Source of the DNA: Clostridium sartagoforme
GTDB taxonomy: Bacteria; Bacillota; Clostridia; Clostridiales; Clostridiaceae
Length of the DNA: 64,000 nt
NCBI RefSeq assembly: GCF_004794105.1
Contig: NZ_SRYR01000001.1
Span: forward strand, 186,001 to 250,000
Direction of reading: 5' to 3'
Below the pieces are notes generated by a model that ran no database searches, was not told the DNA's origin, and was given only the letters and a program-made list of their open reading frames with translations. Position 1 is the stretch's first letter. The number at the start of each line of letters is the position of its first letter. The translations under genes were made by a program, and so were the position numbers. This document shows, in pieces, positions 1 to 8,758 of this stretch.

Positions 1-9
1 ATGCTTACT

Positions 10-42
10 CTCCTTATAAAATATGGGTAATAGTGGTATAAT
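10..42. promoter_or_regulatory. Divergent intergenic region with an extended -10 and a minus-strand ribosome site
   Basis: On the minus strand AAGGAG (complement of 10-15) lies about 9 bases from the window edge, so a leftward gene probably starts just outside the window. On the plus strand TGGTATAAT (34-42) is an extended -10 that could serve plsC. A second TATAAT lies at 87-92 without a well-spaced -35. Confidence 0.4.
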
Positions 43-152
43 AATATTACTTTAATATAAATATTATTGACACATATATATTAAAATATAATTGAAGAAA
101 AAGAAATGAGCTTATATAATAAGATAAGAATAAGTGATGGTGGTGAATAGAT

Positions 153-869
153 GTGAAGTTTTTTAAAGTTATACATTATGGGTTATATATGCTGGCTATG
201 CAGCTAAAAGCAATTAAAAGAATATATATTCTTAAAACTAAGGGGGAAAGGGCTGCAGTTGACTATGCAGGTAAAGTAGGATTAGATTGGGCTAAATATA
301 CTGTTCATAGAGCTATTGAAATGAATGTTACTGTAATAGGTAAGGAAAACATTCCAGATGTGCCATGCTGTTACATAGGTAATCATACAAGTATATTAGA
401 TATACCTTTATTAGTTGACTCAGTTGGAACATGTATGGGTTTTGTTGCTAAAAAGGAAATGGTTAAAACACCTATTATAGGGTATTGGATGGGTAAATAT
501 AATTGTGTCCCTCTAGATAGAGAAAATCCAAGAGAGGCAATTAAAGTAATTAGAGAAGGTAGCGAAAATATTAAAAATGGCTATAGTATGGCTATTTTCC
601 CAGAAGGAACTAGAAGTAAGGATGGAGTTCTTAGAGAATTCAAAAAGGGAAGCTTAAAGCTTGCTACAATGGCTAAAGCACCAGTAGTTCCAGTTACTAT
701 AGATGGAGCATACAGGGCTTTTGAAATAGATGGGAAGTTTAAGCCTATTGATATTACAGTAACCTTTGGAGAACCTATATATACTGCTGACCTTACAAGA
801 GAAGAAGAAAAGCAGTTAATGGATAAGGTAAGATCTATAATTGCAAAAAATTTAAATCAAGAAGCTTAG
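153..869 (+). CDS. plsC: 1-acyl-sn-glycerol-3-phosphate acyltransferase (PlsC family)
   Basis: Transfers an acyl group to lysophosphatidic acid to make phosphatidic acid at the inner face of the membrane. The acyltransferase block I NHTSILD (His78, Asp83) and block III FPEGTRS (Glu151) are intact, and 238 residues is normal for the family. The N-terminus is short and basic-hydrophobic, suiting a monotopic membrane enzyme. The start is GTG; the preceding bases are G-rich (GGTGGTG) but no perfect AGGAGG is seen. It stands alone, with an opposite-strand gene probably just left of the window and a hairpin about 100 bases downstream. Family assignment is firm; acyl donor (ACP or CoA) cannot be read. 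Confidence 0.93.
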   Translation: MKFFKVIHYGLYMLAMQLKAIKRIYILKTKGERAAVDYAGKVGLDWAKYTVHRAIEMNVTVIGKENIPDVPCCYIGNHTSILDIPLLVDSVGTCMGFVAKKEMVKTPIIGYWMGKYNCVPLDRENPREAIKVIREGSENIKNGYSMAIFPEGTRSKDGVLREFKKGSLKLATMAKAPVVPVTIDGAYRAFEIDGKFKPIDITVTFGEPIYTADLTREEEKQLMDKVRSIIAKNLNQEA

Positions 870-975
870 CATAAATGGAATTTATAATAGATAATTGAAG
901 ATAAGACTTCTAATGCATTTTTTGAAAATAAATTTAGTAATTCTGGAGGAATTACGTCATAAATTGTTATTTGTT

Positions 976-1023
976 AAGAGTTATACTTACAAGCAGAATG
1001 TTTTAAGTAATAACTCTTTTTTA
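976..1023 (+). terminator. Long-loop hairpin with U tract, probable plsC terminator
   Basis: Arms AAGAGTTAT (976-984) and ATAACTCTT (1010-1018) pair perfectly; inner ACTTA/TAAGT extends the stem with one bulge. A T-run follows. Confidence 0.5.
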
Positions 1024-1257
1024 ATTCGTATAATTTATAATAAGCCTTATATATTAATTTGGAATATAGTAAAATTGAAGGCCATTTAAATAAAAGTAAT
1101 ATTTAAAAACTTTTAAATGCGAATAATCAGTATGAGTTTTTTATTTGATATTTTTATTAAATCAATAAAAATAGGAGGTATAAACACAGTATTTACGATT
1201 ACAGAAGAGGTTGATGTTAGAAAGAGATAAAAATTTTAAAAAATGAAAAAATGTTCT
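1024..1257. other. Spacer with an orphan ribosome-binding site
   Basis: AGGAGGT at about 1172-1178 is followed by an open stretch of about 14 codons ending in TAA near 1230 (reading VFTITEEVDVRKR) but with no ATG, GTG or TTG at the right distance. It may be a decayed gene end. I do not recognise it. Confidence 0.25.
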
Positions 1258-1286
1258 TTTAAAACTTGCATAATATATGATATAAT
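1258..1286 (+). promoter_or_regulatory. Promoter of the PEPCK-like gene
   Basis: -35 TTTAAA (1258-1263), 17-base spacer, -10 TATAAT (1281-1286). The -35 is weak and the -10 perfect. Confidence 0.45.
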
Positions 1287-1348
1287 AGATAAAAATTAAG
1301 TGAAAATGAAATTTTTAAACGACATATATTTCAAAAGGGGGCAGAAAT

Positions 1349-3097
1349 ATGCGTAAAGAGTTTTCTTTAAGCAATGATAAGGTATTAATAAATTTTACTG
1401 CTAAGTATTGTTCTACATTTGAGGAGTTAGTTGAAAGTGATGGCTTTAGAAGAGTAATTGAGAACTATTTATTAAAGTCTCAAAAGAAACTTACATTAAG
1501 TTTTAGATATTTAAGAGATTCATTAAAAACTGATGATGTACATGAGATATCTAATGCACTTACAAGGGTATTTAAATACTGTACAGTTATGAACGTTCAA
1601 GAAATTATTGAAGCAAATCCAAACTTCGAAGAATTATTTAGTGATAAGGACAAGTTTATTGCTTTTATTGAGGATTTATATTTATTTTGGAGAAGACTAG
1701 AAAGATATACTTTAGTTCATAGCAATAAGTTACAAGAGGGACTATCAGCAGTTAGCTTTACTCAAGCAAATTCATCTTTATCAAATTTAATCTTAAAACT
1801 ATATAGAAAGATAGAAAAGAATGTTTTAGGATATAAACCAAGTGTATTTAGACAAATTCCAGTTGGAGGTAATGCATCAATTATCTTAAATAAAGTATTA
1901 TGGCCATTACCAAAAGGATATGAAGCTTTAGAAGATATTGAATTTATCGATAGTATTTTATTAGAAACTCCATTTATTACTTATCCTAAAAAGAATACTA
2001 GAAGTGGTATGTTTAGTGAAATATCAAAAAATCCATTAAATTATACTAATTTAAATAAGGATCATTGGTTCTGTTATCCAGCTAAGGTAGGGGAATTACT
2101 TGCATTTATTTATTTCCATAGAGATTTTATGCAACATGGAATAACTCTATGTAACCTTTTTGAGCTTGCAAGATTAGAAGAATACAGAGGAAAGAAGCCG
2201 GATTTAGTTTATGTATTTGGAGCTAAAGATGGAGAAGGCGACAAGAAGACTGTATTCTATGATGATAAAGATAATGATATAATGGTTGGTTATGTAAATC
2301 ATTCAGAAGAAATAGATTACTTCGGATATATGAAGAAGATGACACTTACACTTCATAATTTAGTTATGATAAAAAGAGGATATCTACCAATTCATGGTGC
2401 TATGGTAAATATAGTGCTTAAAGATGGAAAGAATGCAAATGTAGTTATTATGGGAGATAGTGGTGCTGGTAAGTCTGAAAGCTTAGAAGCATTTAGAACT
2501 TTAAGTGAAGATTATATCAGTGATATGACTGTTATCTTCGATGATATGGGTACATTTAAAGAAAAAGATGGTAAGATAATTGGATATGGTACAGAAATTG
2601 GTGCCTTTGTAAGATTAGATGACTTAGATCAAGGATATGCATTTAAAGAAATCGATAGAAGTATATTTATGAACCCAGATAAGATAAATGCAAGATTAGT
2701 AATGCCTGTTGCTCCATATAAAGAAGTAGTGAGAGGATATGAAGTTGACTTATTCTTATATGCAAATAATTATACAGATGTTGCAGAAGGTGAAAATTCT
2801 ATAGAATACTTTAAAAATCCAGAAGATGCTATAAAAGTATTTAAATCAGGAGCGAGAATGGCTAAGGGAACTACTTCTGAGAAAGGACTTGTTGAAAGTT
2901 ACTTTGCAAATCCATTTGGACCAGCTCAAAAACAAAATGAAACAGATGTGTTAATTGAAAGATACTTTAATGCAATGTTTAATGGAACTGTAAAAGTTGG
3001 ACAAATTAAAACTTGTCTAGCATTAGAAGGGCAAGAAAAAGAAGGCCCAAGAAAAGCTGCAATAGAATTATTTGATATAATTAGAAATATAAAATAA
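1349..3097 (+). CDS. P-loop protein of the PEPCK / HPr kinase superfamily, function unknown
   Basis: A 582-residue cytoplasmic protein. Its C-terminal half has a Walker A loop GDSGAGKS (about residues 369-376) and an acidic pair in VIFDDMG (about 396-402), the arrangement of ATP-type PEP carboxykinases and HPr kinase. The loop is closer to the HPr-kinase type (GxSGxGKS) than to the GLSGTGKT loop of true PEPCK. The N-terminal about 330 residues are charged and helical and match no family I recognise. The start is an ATG after AAGGGGG. It has its own promoter and terminator. The common database name, phosphoenolpyruvate carboxykinase, would be an over-reading; a kinase or phosphorylase is equally possible. 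Confidence 0.7.
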   Translation: MRKEFSLSNDKVLINFTAKYCSTFEELVESDGFRRVIENYLLKSQKKLTLSFRYLRDSLKTDDVHEISNALTRVFKYCTVMNVQEIIEANPNFEELFSDKDKFIAFIEDLYLFWRRLERYTLVHSNKLQEGLSAVSFTQANSSLSNLILKLYRKIEKNVLGYKPSVFRQIPVGGNASIILNKVLWPLPKGYEALEDIEFIDSILLETPFITYPKKNTRSGMFSEISKNPLNYTNLNKDHWFCYPAKVGELLAFIYFHRDFMQHGITLCNLFELARLEEYRGKKPDLVYVFGAKDGEGDKKTVFYDDKDNDIMVGYVNHSEEIDYFGYMKKMTLTLHNLVMIKRGYLPIHGAMVNIVLKDGKNANVVIMGDSGAGKSESLEAFRTLSEDYISDMTVIFDDMGTFKEKDGKIIGYGTEIGAFVRLDDLDQGYAFKEIDRSIFMNPDKINARLVMPVAPYKEVVRGYEVDLFLYANNYTDVAEGENSIEYFKNPEDAIKVFKSGARMAKGTTSEKGLVESYFANPFGPAQKQNETDVLIERYFNAMFNGTVKVGQIKTCLALEGQEKEGPRKAAIELFDIIRNIK

Positions 3098-3106
3098 ATT
3101 TGTAAT

Positions 3107-3135
3107 AAAGCCTACCTTTAAAGTAGGCTTTTTTT
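3107..3135 (+). terminator. Intrinsic terminator of the PEPCK-like gene
   Basis: Stem AAGCCTAC / GTAGGCTT around a short A/T loop, followed by seven T. Confidence 0.9.
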
Positions 3136-3183
3136 GATGTACAATAAGTTATCAATATATTATTATGTAGGAGATGAGTATTA

Positions 3184-4527
3184 ATGAGAAAAAATATGAA
3201 ATCATTTTTAATTGTATTAATAGCAACAATAGTAATTTCTTTATTTCATCTGCCTGCCTATAGAATTTATGGTGCTAGTCATAGTTATGGTACTACTAAA
3301 GGGCAAAAGTTCTTAAAAGAGTTATATTCTGATAATGAAAAAAGTAAGGAAATAAAAAAGGTTCCATATAAGGTTTCGTTTTTATTTAGAAATAATAAGA
3401 TGAATTTTAAAAAAGATATACTATATAAAGATAATAGGCTTTATATTTCTATATCTGATTTTATAAAATATTTTGGATTGAATGAAAAAGTAAATGATAA
3501 TGAAATAGCAATAGGAAATATAATAAATGTAGATTTAAAGGATAAAACTTTTTATAAAAATGAAAGCAAAACTCCATTAAGAGGTGATATATTTAAAGCA
3601 GATGGAGAATATTATATTTCTATTTTTGATTTATGCGAAATTTTAGATCTTAATACATATTGGGATTATGAAAGTAATAAAATTTATATATCAAAGAAGG
3701 AAGCTAGTAAACCGAAGGAAAAGATACATGGAGATAAAAATAAGAAAGGTTATATAAGATTTGAGGATTTTACAGCAGGAGATGTATATCTTTCACAATC
3801 TGCCTTAGAAAAGATAAGGAAAGTAGCAGACTATATGAATGAAAATGATGAATCTTTTAGTGTTTCATGGATACCAAGGTATATAAATAATAATGATAAA
3901 ATAGATAATGATATTTCTAAAGAAGAAACAATGGAAAATTCTAACTTTATTTTTACGTTAGATTACTTGATAAACAGAGGCGGAAATATTGGTTTACATG
4001 GATATACTCATCAATATAAAGATACTGATAGCGTAATAGGAGCAGAATTTGGTGATGATAATTGTAATGACCCTGAAGAAATAAGAGGTAGAGTAGAAAG
4101 TGCATTAAAGATAGCAAATAATATTAATATTCCAATTAGTTACTGGGAGACTCCCCATTATAATACTACAGCTAGTCAGCAGAAAATATTTGAGGAATAT
4201 TTCAAAATTATATATGAGCCAGCAATAGGAATTTATAATAAAAAGATAATTACAAGTAAGAATAATAGAATTACTAAATATATTCCAACTCCATTAAGTT
4301 ATGTAGAGGATGATACTGGAGAAGGGATGCTAAGTAGGATAAGAAAAAATAAAAATCAAGAATTTAGTTTATTTTATCATTTAAGTATGGAGATTAATAG
4401 CATAGATGTTTCTATTGATAATAATGGAGAAATTATTTTTAAGTATGATGATAATTCAATACTTAAGAAGATAGTAAGTCTAGCGGATGAATTAGGATAC
4501 AGATTTAGTGATATTAATGAAATATAG
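3184..4527 (+). CDS. Secreted DUF2334 (polysaccharide-deacetylase-like) protein with a stalk domain
   Basis: A 447-residue exported protein. An N-terminal signal/anchor helix covers about residues 6-29. A copper-amine-oxidase-like stalk domain follows (about 60-172; two repeated strand-helix units ending in YISISDF and YISIFDL). From about 188 comes a DUF2334 domain with WIPRYIN, LHGYTHQ (271-277, two His as in the deacetylase HxxxH metal motif) and YWETPHYN. DUF2334 proteins belong to the carbohydrate esterase 4-like fold, so a role in trimming cell-wall or exopolysaccharide is inferred; the substrate is unknown. The start ATG follows TAGGAG. It is monocistronic. Confidence 0.75.
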   Translation: MRKNMKSFLIVLIATIVISLFHLPAYRIYGASHSYGTTKGQKFLKELYSDNEKSKEIKKVPYKVSFLFRNNKMNFKKDILYKDNRLYISISDFIKYFGLNEKVNDNEIAIGNIINVDLKDKTFYKNESKTPLRGDIFKADGEYYISIFDLCEILDLNTYWDYESNKIYISKKEASKPKEKIHGDKNKKGYIRFEDFTAGDVYLSQSALEKIRKVADYMNENDESFSVSWIPRYINNNDKIDNDISKEETMENSNFIFTLDYLINRGGNIGLHGYTHQYKDTDSVIGAEFGDDNCNDPEEIRGRVESALKIANNINIPISYWETPHYNTTASQQKIFEEYFKIIYEPAIGIYNKKIITSKNNRITKYIPTPLSYVEDDTGEGMLSRIRKNKNQEFSLFYHLSMEINSIDVSIDNNGEIIFKYDDNSILKKIVSLADELGYRFSDINEI

Positions 4528-4581
4528 AATTAGTAAAGAAAAAATATTTTGCTTTTAAAGTAGAGGTTTTACATGAAATTG

Positions 4582-4618
4582 AAAAAGATAGGGAGTATCA
4601 AATACTCCCTATCTTTTT
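4582..4618. terminator. Bidirectional terminator between convergent genes
   Basis: A 17-bp perfect stem (4582-4598 / 4602-4618) containing GATAGGGAGTAT, with A-run on one side and T-run on the other, serving the DUF2334 gene (+) and the DUF378 gene (-). Confidence 0.92.
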
Positions 4619-4628
4619 ATAATTATAA

Positions 4629-4838
4629 TTAATCATTAGAACTCATATACTTACTTTTTGCGAAAAATGAAATGCTATATAGTCCAGCAACACCTACTAA
4701 AGCGTAAATTACTCTACTAAAAATAGAAGCAACTCCAAATAAATTATCAACTAAGTTAAATTGGAAGAAACCTATGAGTCCCCAGTTAACTGCACCTATG
4801 ATAACTAGTATAAGCATGATTGCATCAAGTACTTTCAA
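4629..4838 (-). CDS. DUF378 (YuzA-like) small membrane protein
   Basis: About 69 residues with two transmembrane helices and the family core AVNWGLIGFFQFNLV, typical of DUF378. Function is not known. The longest frame starts with GTG at 4847, but the ribosome site GGGAG abuts that codon; a TTG three codons later (4838) has correct 8-base spacing and is preferred. It lies downstream of the Lrp gene on the same strand, 54 or more bases away, and may be co-transcribed. Confidence 0.8.
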   Translation of the reverse strand: MKVLDAIMLILVIIGAVNWGLIGFFQFNLVDNLFGVASIFSRVIYALVGVAGLYSISFFAKSKYMSSND

Positions 4839-4901
4839 CAATATCACTCCCTTTATTGATTTACAAATATTATTATAACCAAAAGGGATGATATTATTCA
4901 G

Positions 4902-5369
4902 TTAGAAGCTTATATTTCTATCTATAGGTTGATTTAAAGAAATAATTGTATCTGTTCTTTGAATTCCATTAATAGAATTAATTTTGTTTAAAAGTATATC
5001 TTGAAGGTCAGATATATTCTTGCACACTACTTTAGCAAAAATTGAATAATTTCCTGTTGTTAGATGTAATTCAACCACTTCTTTTATTGTAGATAATTCT
5101 TCAAACACTGAATCAAAAGAAGAAGTTTTATCTACGTAGATACCAACGAAGCAACAAACGTCATATCCAAGCTTTGGTAAATTTAAAAGTATTCTAGTAC
5201 CTTTTATAATACCAAGTTCCTCCATTTTTTTCATTCTAACGTGAATAGTTCCACCACTTACATGACAAATTCTAGCTATTTCTAGGTAAGGAGTTCTGCA
5301 ATCTTTAATTAACAAATCTAAGATTTGTAAATCTAATTCGTCTAACTGATATGATAAATTCAAACTCAT
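4902..5369 (-). CDS. Lrp/AsnC family transcriptional regulator
   Basis: 155 residues: an N-terminal winged HTH (LDELDLQILDLLIKD onward, about 8-60) and a C-terminal RAM ligand-binding/oligomerisation domain with the TTGNYSIFAKV strand. Members sense amino acids and bind as octamers or similar. The start ATG follows GAGGTGG. It is divergent from the small membrane protein at 5634, with a 264-base A/T-rich gap that could hold its operators. Ligand and targets cannot be read. Confidence 0.9.
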   Translation of the reverse strand: MSLNLSYQLDELDLQILDLLIKDCRTPYLEIARICHVSGGTIHVRMKKMEELGIIKGTRILLNLPKLGYDVCCFVGIYVDKTSSFDSVFEELSTIKEVVELHLTTGNYSIFAKVVCKNISDLQDILLNKINSINGIQRTDTIISLNQPIDRNISF

Positions 5370-5633
5370 AAGACCACCTCATTAACATTTTATAATTTCT
5401 TACTATATTCTATCAAATAATTTTTTAAAATAGAAGGGTATTTTAATAAATTTAATAAAAAAAATATAAAAATTTATTATTTTAACAATTTATGGCTTTA
5501 GTTTATAATAAGAATTAATTGATATTAATTTATGAATAGTATTTCTTTTACAAATAATTAAATTTATATTACTTGAAAATGTAGAGGATTTCTTTTAATA
5601 TATTATATAGATACAATAAGGAGGCATTATATT

Positions 5634-5966
5634 ATGATGAATGTTTTATCTACAATAGCTTATTTTGCAATTACAATTGGATTAATGATTTTATTGTTCA
5701 CTTTCGGTAGAAAATATGTATTTTCTAGAGTAAGAATAAATAAATGGATTCCTTTAGCTATATCTTTAGTATTATTTGCAGTTCAAATTTTTGTGAAAAT
5801 TGATAATACGTGGGTTACTATGGGACTAACTTTAGTTGTAGTTTGGTTCTTTATGTGGTTTATCGATATACAAAGCACTGGTGGACCAAAGAAACAAGAG
5901 AAGAAGATAGAAATTAGACCTAAAGCTAAACCAAATAGAGTCAAACATATTAAAAATCAAAAATAA
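5634..5966 (+). CDS. Small three-helix membrane protein, unknown function
   Basis: 110 residues with about three transmembrane helices (residues 5-25, 38-58, 60-80) followed by a strongly basic cytoplasmic tail rich in Lys/Arg. No family recognised. Two adjacent ATG codons (5634, 5637) lie after AAGGAGG; either could be used. It is divergent from the Lrp gene, so it is a candidate target of it. The basic tail might bind nucleic acid or membrane phospholipid; that is inference only. Confidence 0.7.
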   Translation: MMNVLSTIAYFAITIGLMILLFTFGRKYVFSRVRINKWIPLAISLVLFAVQIFVKIDNTWVTMGLTLVVVWFFMWFIDIQSTGGPKKQEKKIEIRPKAKPNRVKHIKNQK

Positions 5967-5980
5967 TAAAAGTTTGAAGT

Positions 5981-6013
5981 AAACATGGAATGCAACTACT
6001 GCATTCCATGTTT
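5981..6013. terminator. Bidirectional terminator overlapping the PHP gene stop codon
   Basis: Arms AAACATGGAATGCA (5981-5994) and TGCATTCCATGTTT (6000-6013) pair perfectly. The right arm also encodes the last residues and stop of the minus-strand gene. Confidence 0.85.
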
Positions 6014-7036
6014 ATTTTCATTAATATAATTATTTATAAAAATAGGAGAACTAAAGGCTATTTTATTATCATCTTGGATAATCTTAATTAAATACCAGGT
6101 TTCATTATCTTCCCTATTATGTTCATAAAAATACTTAATACTATTTAAACCTATATTTTCTATTGTTTTTATTATTTTCCCTTTATTAGTTAAAATTTGT
6201 ATTTCTCGTATTTTATATCTTATATCTTCTGAATAAATCATAAAACGTATCTTATTAGTATTAATAGAAATTTCTTCTCCCATAAATCCATTATTAGCTG
6301 TAAAGTATAGTTTTAAATATCGTGATTCTGTAGAGAATGTTCTTCTTTCACGAAAAGCAGAAACTATATTGCTTGTTGATAGGCTATTGCATAAGCAAAC
6401 TGTTAAGTTCTCAGAATCGCCGAAGTTAATTTTATGGTTATCTTGACCATTAATAGCCCCAAGCTTCCATCCTGCATCTAATAAGTTAAAGTAGTACTTA
6501 TCGTGTCTTGTATATTTACTAGAGGGATTACCATTACCTACTTCTACTGATGTTATTAATTTATTTAGAATTGGATTATATGGTAAGTTTATAATATTCT
6601 TATGTGGATGATTTATTGAGATAAAGGAATCTTCATTATTAAGCATCCAAAGTACTAAAAATCTTAAATCACGTACAACACCAGAAAAGAAGCCTTCTGA
6701 ATTAATAATATTTAAATCCCCAAACTGGGAAGTTTTACACTCAAAGCCAACCATAGGCAAGAAATTATCAATTTTCTTTTTTATTTTTGAGGCATAAATC
6801 TTTGTACCTTCATATTTATCATATTTAGAATCTTTTATTTTAATTTCCTTAGATAAATGAGAATTATGATCTGTAATAAATAAGAAATTTAATCCAGCCC
6901 TATATGCATATTCATAAGCTTCCATGGGAGAACCTTTGCCTGTAGAAAACTCTGTATGACAATGAGGAATACCATAATAGTACCGTATATTAGATGTATC
7001 AAATTCTTTTATTTCTTTTATTTTTTTTCTTCCCAA
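5996..7036 (-). CDS. PHP-domain phosphoesterase
   Basis: 346 residues. The PHP metal motifs are visible in order: IPHCHTEFS (about 19-27), ITDHNSH (about 54-60), a GFECKT strand, NHPHKN and NGQDNH (about 200). This is the CehA/McbA-like branch of cytosolic metal-dependent phosphoesterases. The C-terminal about 100 residues form a beta-rich domain. The start is TTG (7036) after AAGGGG. The gene ends inside the shared terminator hairpin. The natural substrate is unknown. Confidence 0.85.
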   Translation of the reverse strand: MGRKKIKEIKEFDTSNIRYYYGIPHCHTEFSTGKGSPMEAYEYAYRAGLNFLFITDHNSHLSKEIKIKDSKYDKYEGTKIYASKIKKKIDNFLPMVGFECKTSQFGDLNIINSEGFFSGVVRDLRFLVLWMLNNEDSFISINHPHKNIINLPYNPILNKLITSVEVGNGNPSSKYTRHDKYYFNLLDAGWKLGAINGQDNHKINFGDSENLTVCLCNSLSTSNIVSAFRERRTFSTESRYLKLYFTANNGFMGEEISINTNKIRFMIYSEDIRYKIREIQILTNKGKIIKTIENIGLNSIKYFYEHNREDNETWYLIKIIQDDNKIAFSSPIFINNYINENKHGMQ

Positions 7037-7153
7037 AATAAGCCCCTTATAAATTATTATCTATCTATATATAGTATTTAATAAGTGGAAATAATGACAA
7101 TAATATTAATGAGTGATAAAATAACTTTAAATATATAATTAAAGGGTGATGAA

Positions 7154-7654
7154 ATGATTTTAGAATTTAATGGTATTAAACCTGTTATCGATAAGACTTG
7201 CTATATCTCTCATAGTGTTGATATAATAGGGGATGTTGTAATTAAGAAGAATGCAAATATTTGGTTTGGAACTACAATTAGAGGAGATATGAGTAATATT
7301 TTCATTGGAGAAAATACTAATATTCAAGAAAACTCAGTAGTACATGTAGATTTTGAACTTGGAACATATATAGGAAATAATGTTACTATAGGACATCGAG
7401 CTATTATACATGGATGCACTATATCAGATAATGTTTTAGTAGGAATGGGATCTATAATCTTAAATGGAGCTAAAATTGGCAAAAATACTATAATAGGAGC
7501 AGGGTCTTTAGTAACTCAAGGAAAAGAGTTTGAAGATGGAGTTTTAATTATGGGAAGTCCAGCAAAAGTTGTAAGAAAGCTTAATGAAGATGAAATAAAA
7601 AACATAGAAAAATCTGCAAATAATTATGTGGAAATTAGCAGAAAATATATGTAA
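7154..7654 (+). CDS. Gamma carbonic anhydrase family protein (left-handed beta-helix)
   Basis: 166 residues of hexapeptide repeats (IGENTNI, IGNNVTI, IGKNTII). Three His at about 64, 81 and 86 have the spacing of the zinc ligands of gamma carbonic anhydrases, so the metal site is probably intact. Relatives include YrdA, PaaY and CaiE, many without proven carbonic anhydrase activity. It lies 14 bases before cvfB, likely one transcript. Confidence 0.88.
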   Translation: MILEFNGIKPVIDKTCYISHSVDIIGDVVIKKNANIWFGTTIRGDMSNIFIGENTNIQENSVVHVDFELGTYIGNNVTIGHRAIIHGCTISDNVLVGMGSIILNGAKIGKNTIIGAGSLVTQGKEFEDGVLIMGSPAKVVRKLNEDEIKNIEKSANNYVEISRKYM

Positions 7655-7668
7655 GACAAGGAGAAAAT

Positions 7669-8511
7669 ATGATTAATATAGGTGAGTATAATTTATTAGA
7701 AGTTAAAAGGGAAAAGGATTTTGGATTTTATTTAGGGGATGCAGGTAGAGAGACTGTACTTTTACCTAAATCAGTTCTTGAAGGAAGAAAAATTGAAGTT
7801 GGAGATAATGTAGAAGTATTTGTATATAGAGATTCTAAAGATAGACCAATAGCAACTTTCAAAAAGCCTTTAGTAACAGTTGGAGAAGTTGGGTACTTAA
7901 AGGTAGTATTCCAAAGCGAATTTGGAGCATTTGTAGATTTTGGATTAGACAGAGATATTTTTGTACCTTTAAAAGAACAAAGATTCAAACTACAAACTGG
8001 AACAAAATACCTATTTTATATTTATGTAGATAAAACTGGAAGACTTGCAGCGACTACAGATGTAGAAAACTATATTCTTAATGCAAAAGAAGAAGAAGTT
8101 GAATATAAGGTTGGAGATGAAGTAGTAGCTCAAGTTTATGGAAAAACTGAAAATGGATCAGTTCATGTAGCTATAGAAGGAAAATATAAAGGCCTTATTT
8201 TAGCTAATGAATATTATACAGAAATATATCCTGGAACTGAAATGAAACTTAGAGTAAAGAGATTATATGAAGATGGAATAATTGGTCTTACTCCAAGAAA
8301 GACTAGATTAAACGAAAGAGATCAAATAAAAGAAGATATTTTAAAATATCTAAAGAAAAATGGTGGATTTATGCCATTTAATGACAAGTCATCTCCAGAA
8401 GATATCAAGGCTACTTTCAATACAAGTAAGAATTACTTCAAAATGGCACTTGGTGGTCTTATGAAGGATGGTAAAATAGTTCAAGAAAAAGAAGGAACTA
8501 AGTTAATATAG
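7669..8511 (+). CDS. cvfB: CvfB family S1 RNA-binding protein
   Basis: 280 residues. It has three S1-like OB domains (about 1-60, 65-130, 145-210; the second reads VGEVGYLKVVFQSEFGAFVDFG) and a C-terminal winged helix with FMPFNDKSSPEDI. This matches CvfB/YitL, an RNA-binding protein linked in Staphylococcus to virulence-factor expression. A ribosome site AAGGAG precedes the ATG. It is followed by a strong terminator. Confidence 0.9.
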   Translation: MINIGEYNLLEVKREKDFGFYLGDAGRETVLLPKSVLEGRKIEVGDNVEVFVYRDSKDRPIATFKKPLVTVGEVGYLKVVFQSEFGAFVDFGLDRDIFVPLKEQRFKLQTGTKYLFYIYVDKTGRLAATTDVENYILNAKEEEVEYKVGDEVVAQVYGKTENGSVHVAIEGKYKGLILANEYYTEIYPGTEMKLRVKRLYEDGIIGLTPRKTRLNERDQIKEDILKYLKKNGGFMPFNDKSSPEDIKATFNTSKNYFKMALGGLMKDGKIVQEKEGTKLI

Positions 8512-8528
8512 TATAGTACAGTTTAGAA

Positions 8529-8579
8529 TGGCTGAATCGAAGATTATTTAAACTTCGATTCAGCCATATTTATTTTTTT
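8529..8579 (+). terminator. Intrinsic terminator after cvfB
   Basis: 14-bp perfect stem TGGCTGAATCGAAG / CTTCGATTCAGCCA followed by a T-rich tail. Confidence 0.92.
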
Positions 8580-8663
8580 CAGATATAAGTTTATTGGATT
8601 AGAGATAGTTGAAGGATATAGATATATTTTTAATAAGACTTTTCATATAAAGCAAGAAAGATA

Positions 8664-8694
8664 TTTTCAAAGTATTGAAAAAGAAATATCAAAA
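8664..8694 (+). promoter_or_regulatory. Conserved 31-base element, copy C (hyuA-like gene)
   Basis: TTTTCAAA, 4 bases, TGAAAA, 5 bases, TATCAAAA. Identical spacing is seen in copies at 12156 and 15993. TTTTCA/TGAAAA form an inverted repeat of the kind bound by RpiR-type regulators. It overlaps the promoter at 8675-8703. Confidence 0.65.
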
Positions 8695-8703
8695 TGATAC
8701 AAT
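8675..8703 (+). promoter_or_regulatory. Promoter of the hydantoinase/oxoprolinase gene
   Basis: -35 TTGAAA (8675-8680), 17-base spacer, extended -10 TGATACAAT (8695-8703). The -35 lies inside the conserved element, as expected for repression. Confidence 0.55.
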
Positions 8704-8758
8704 TGAAATGTAAAGGATTAGAAAAAATTGAATTTATTATATAAAGGGTGGTATTGAG

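Noticed and set aside
895-1089. 64-residue plus-strand ORF after plsC
   Set aside because: Lacks a ribosome site, spans the terminator hairpin at 976-1023 and has the Ile/Leu/Lys/Asn composition of A/T-rich spacer.
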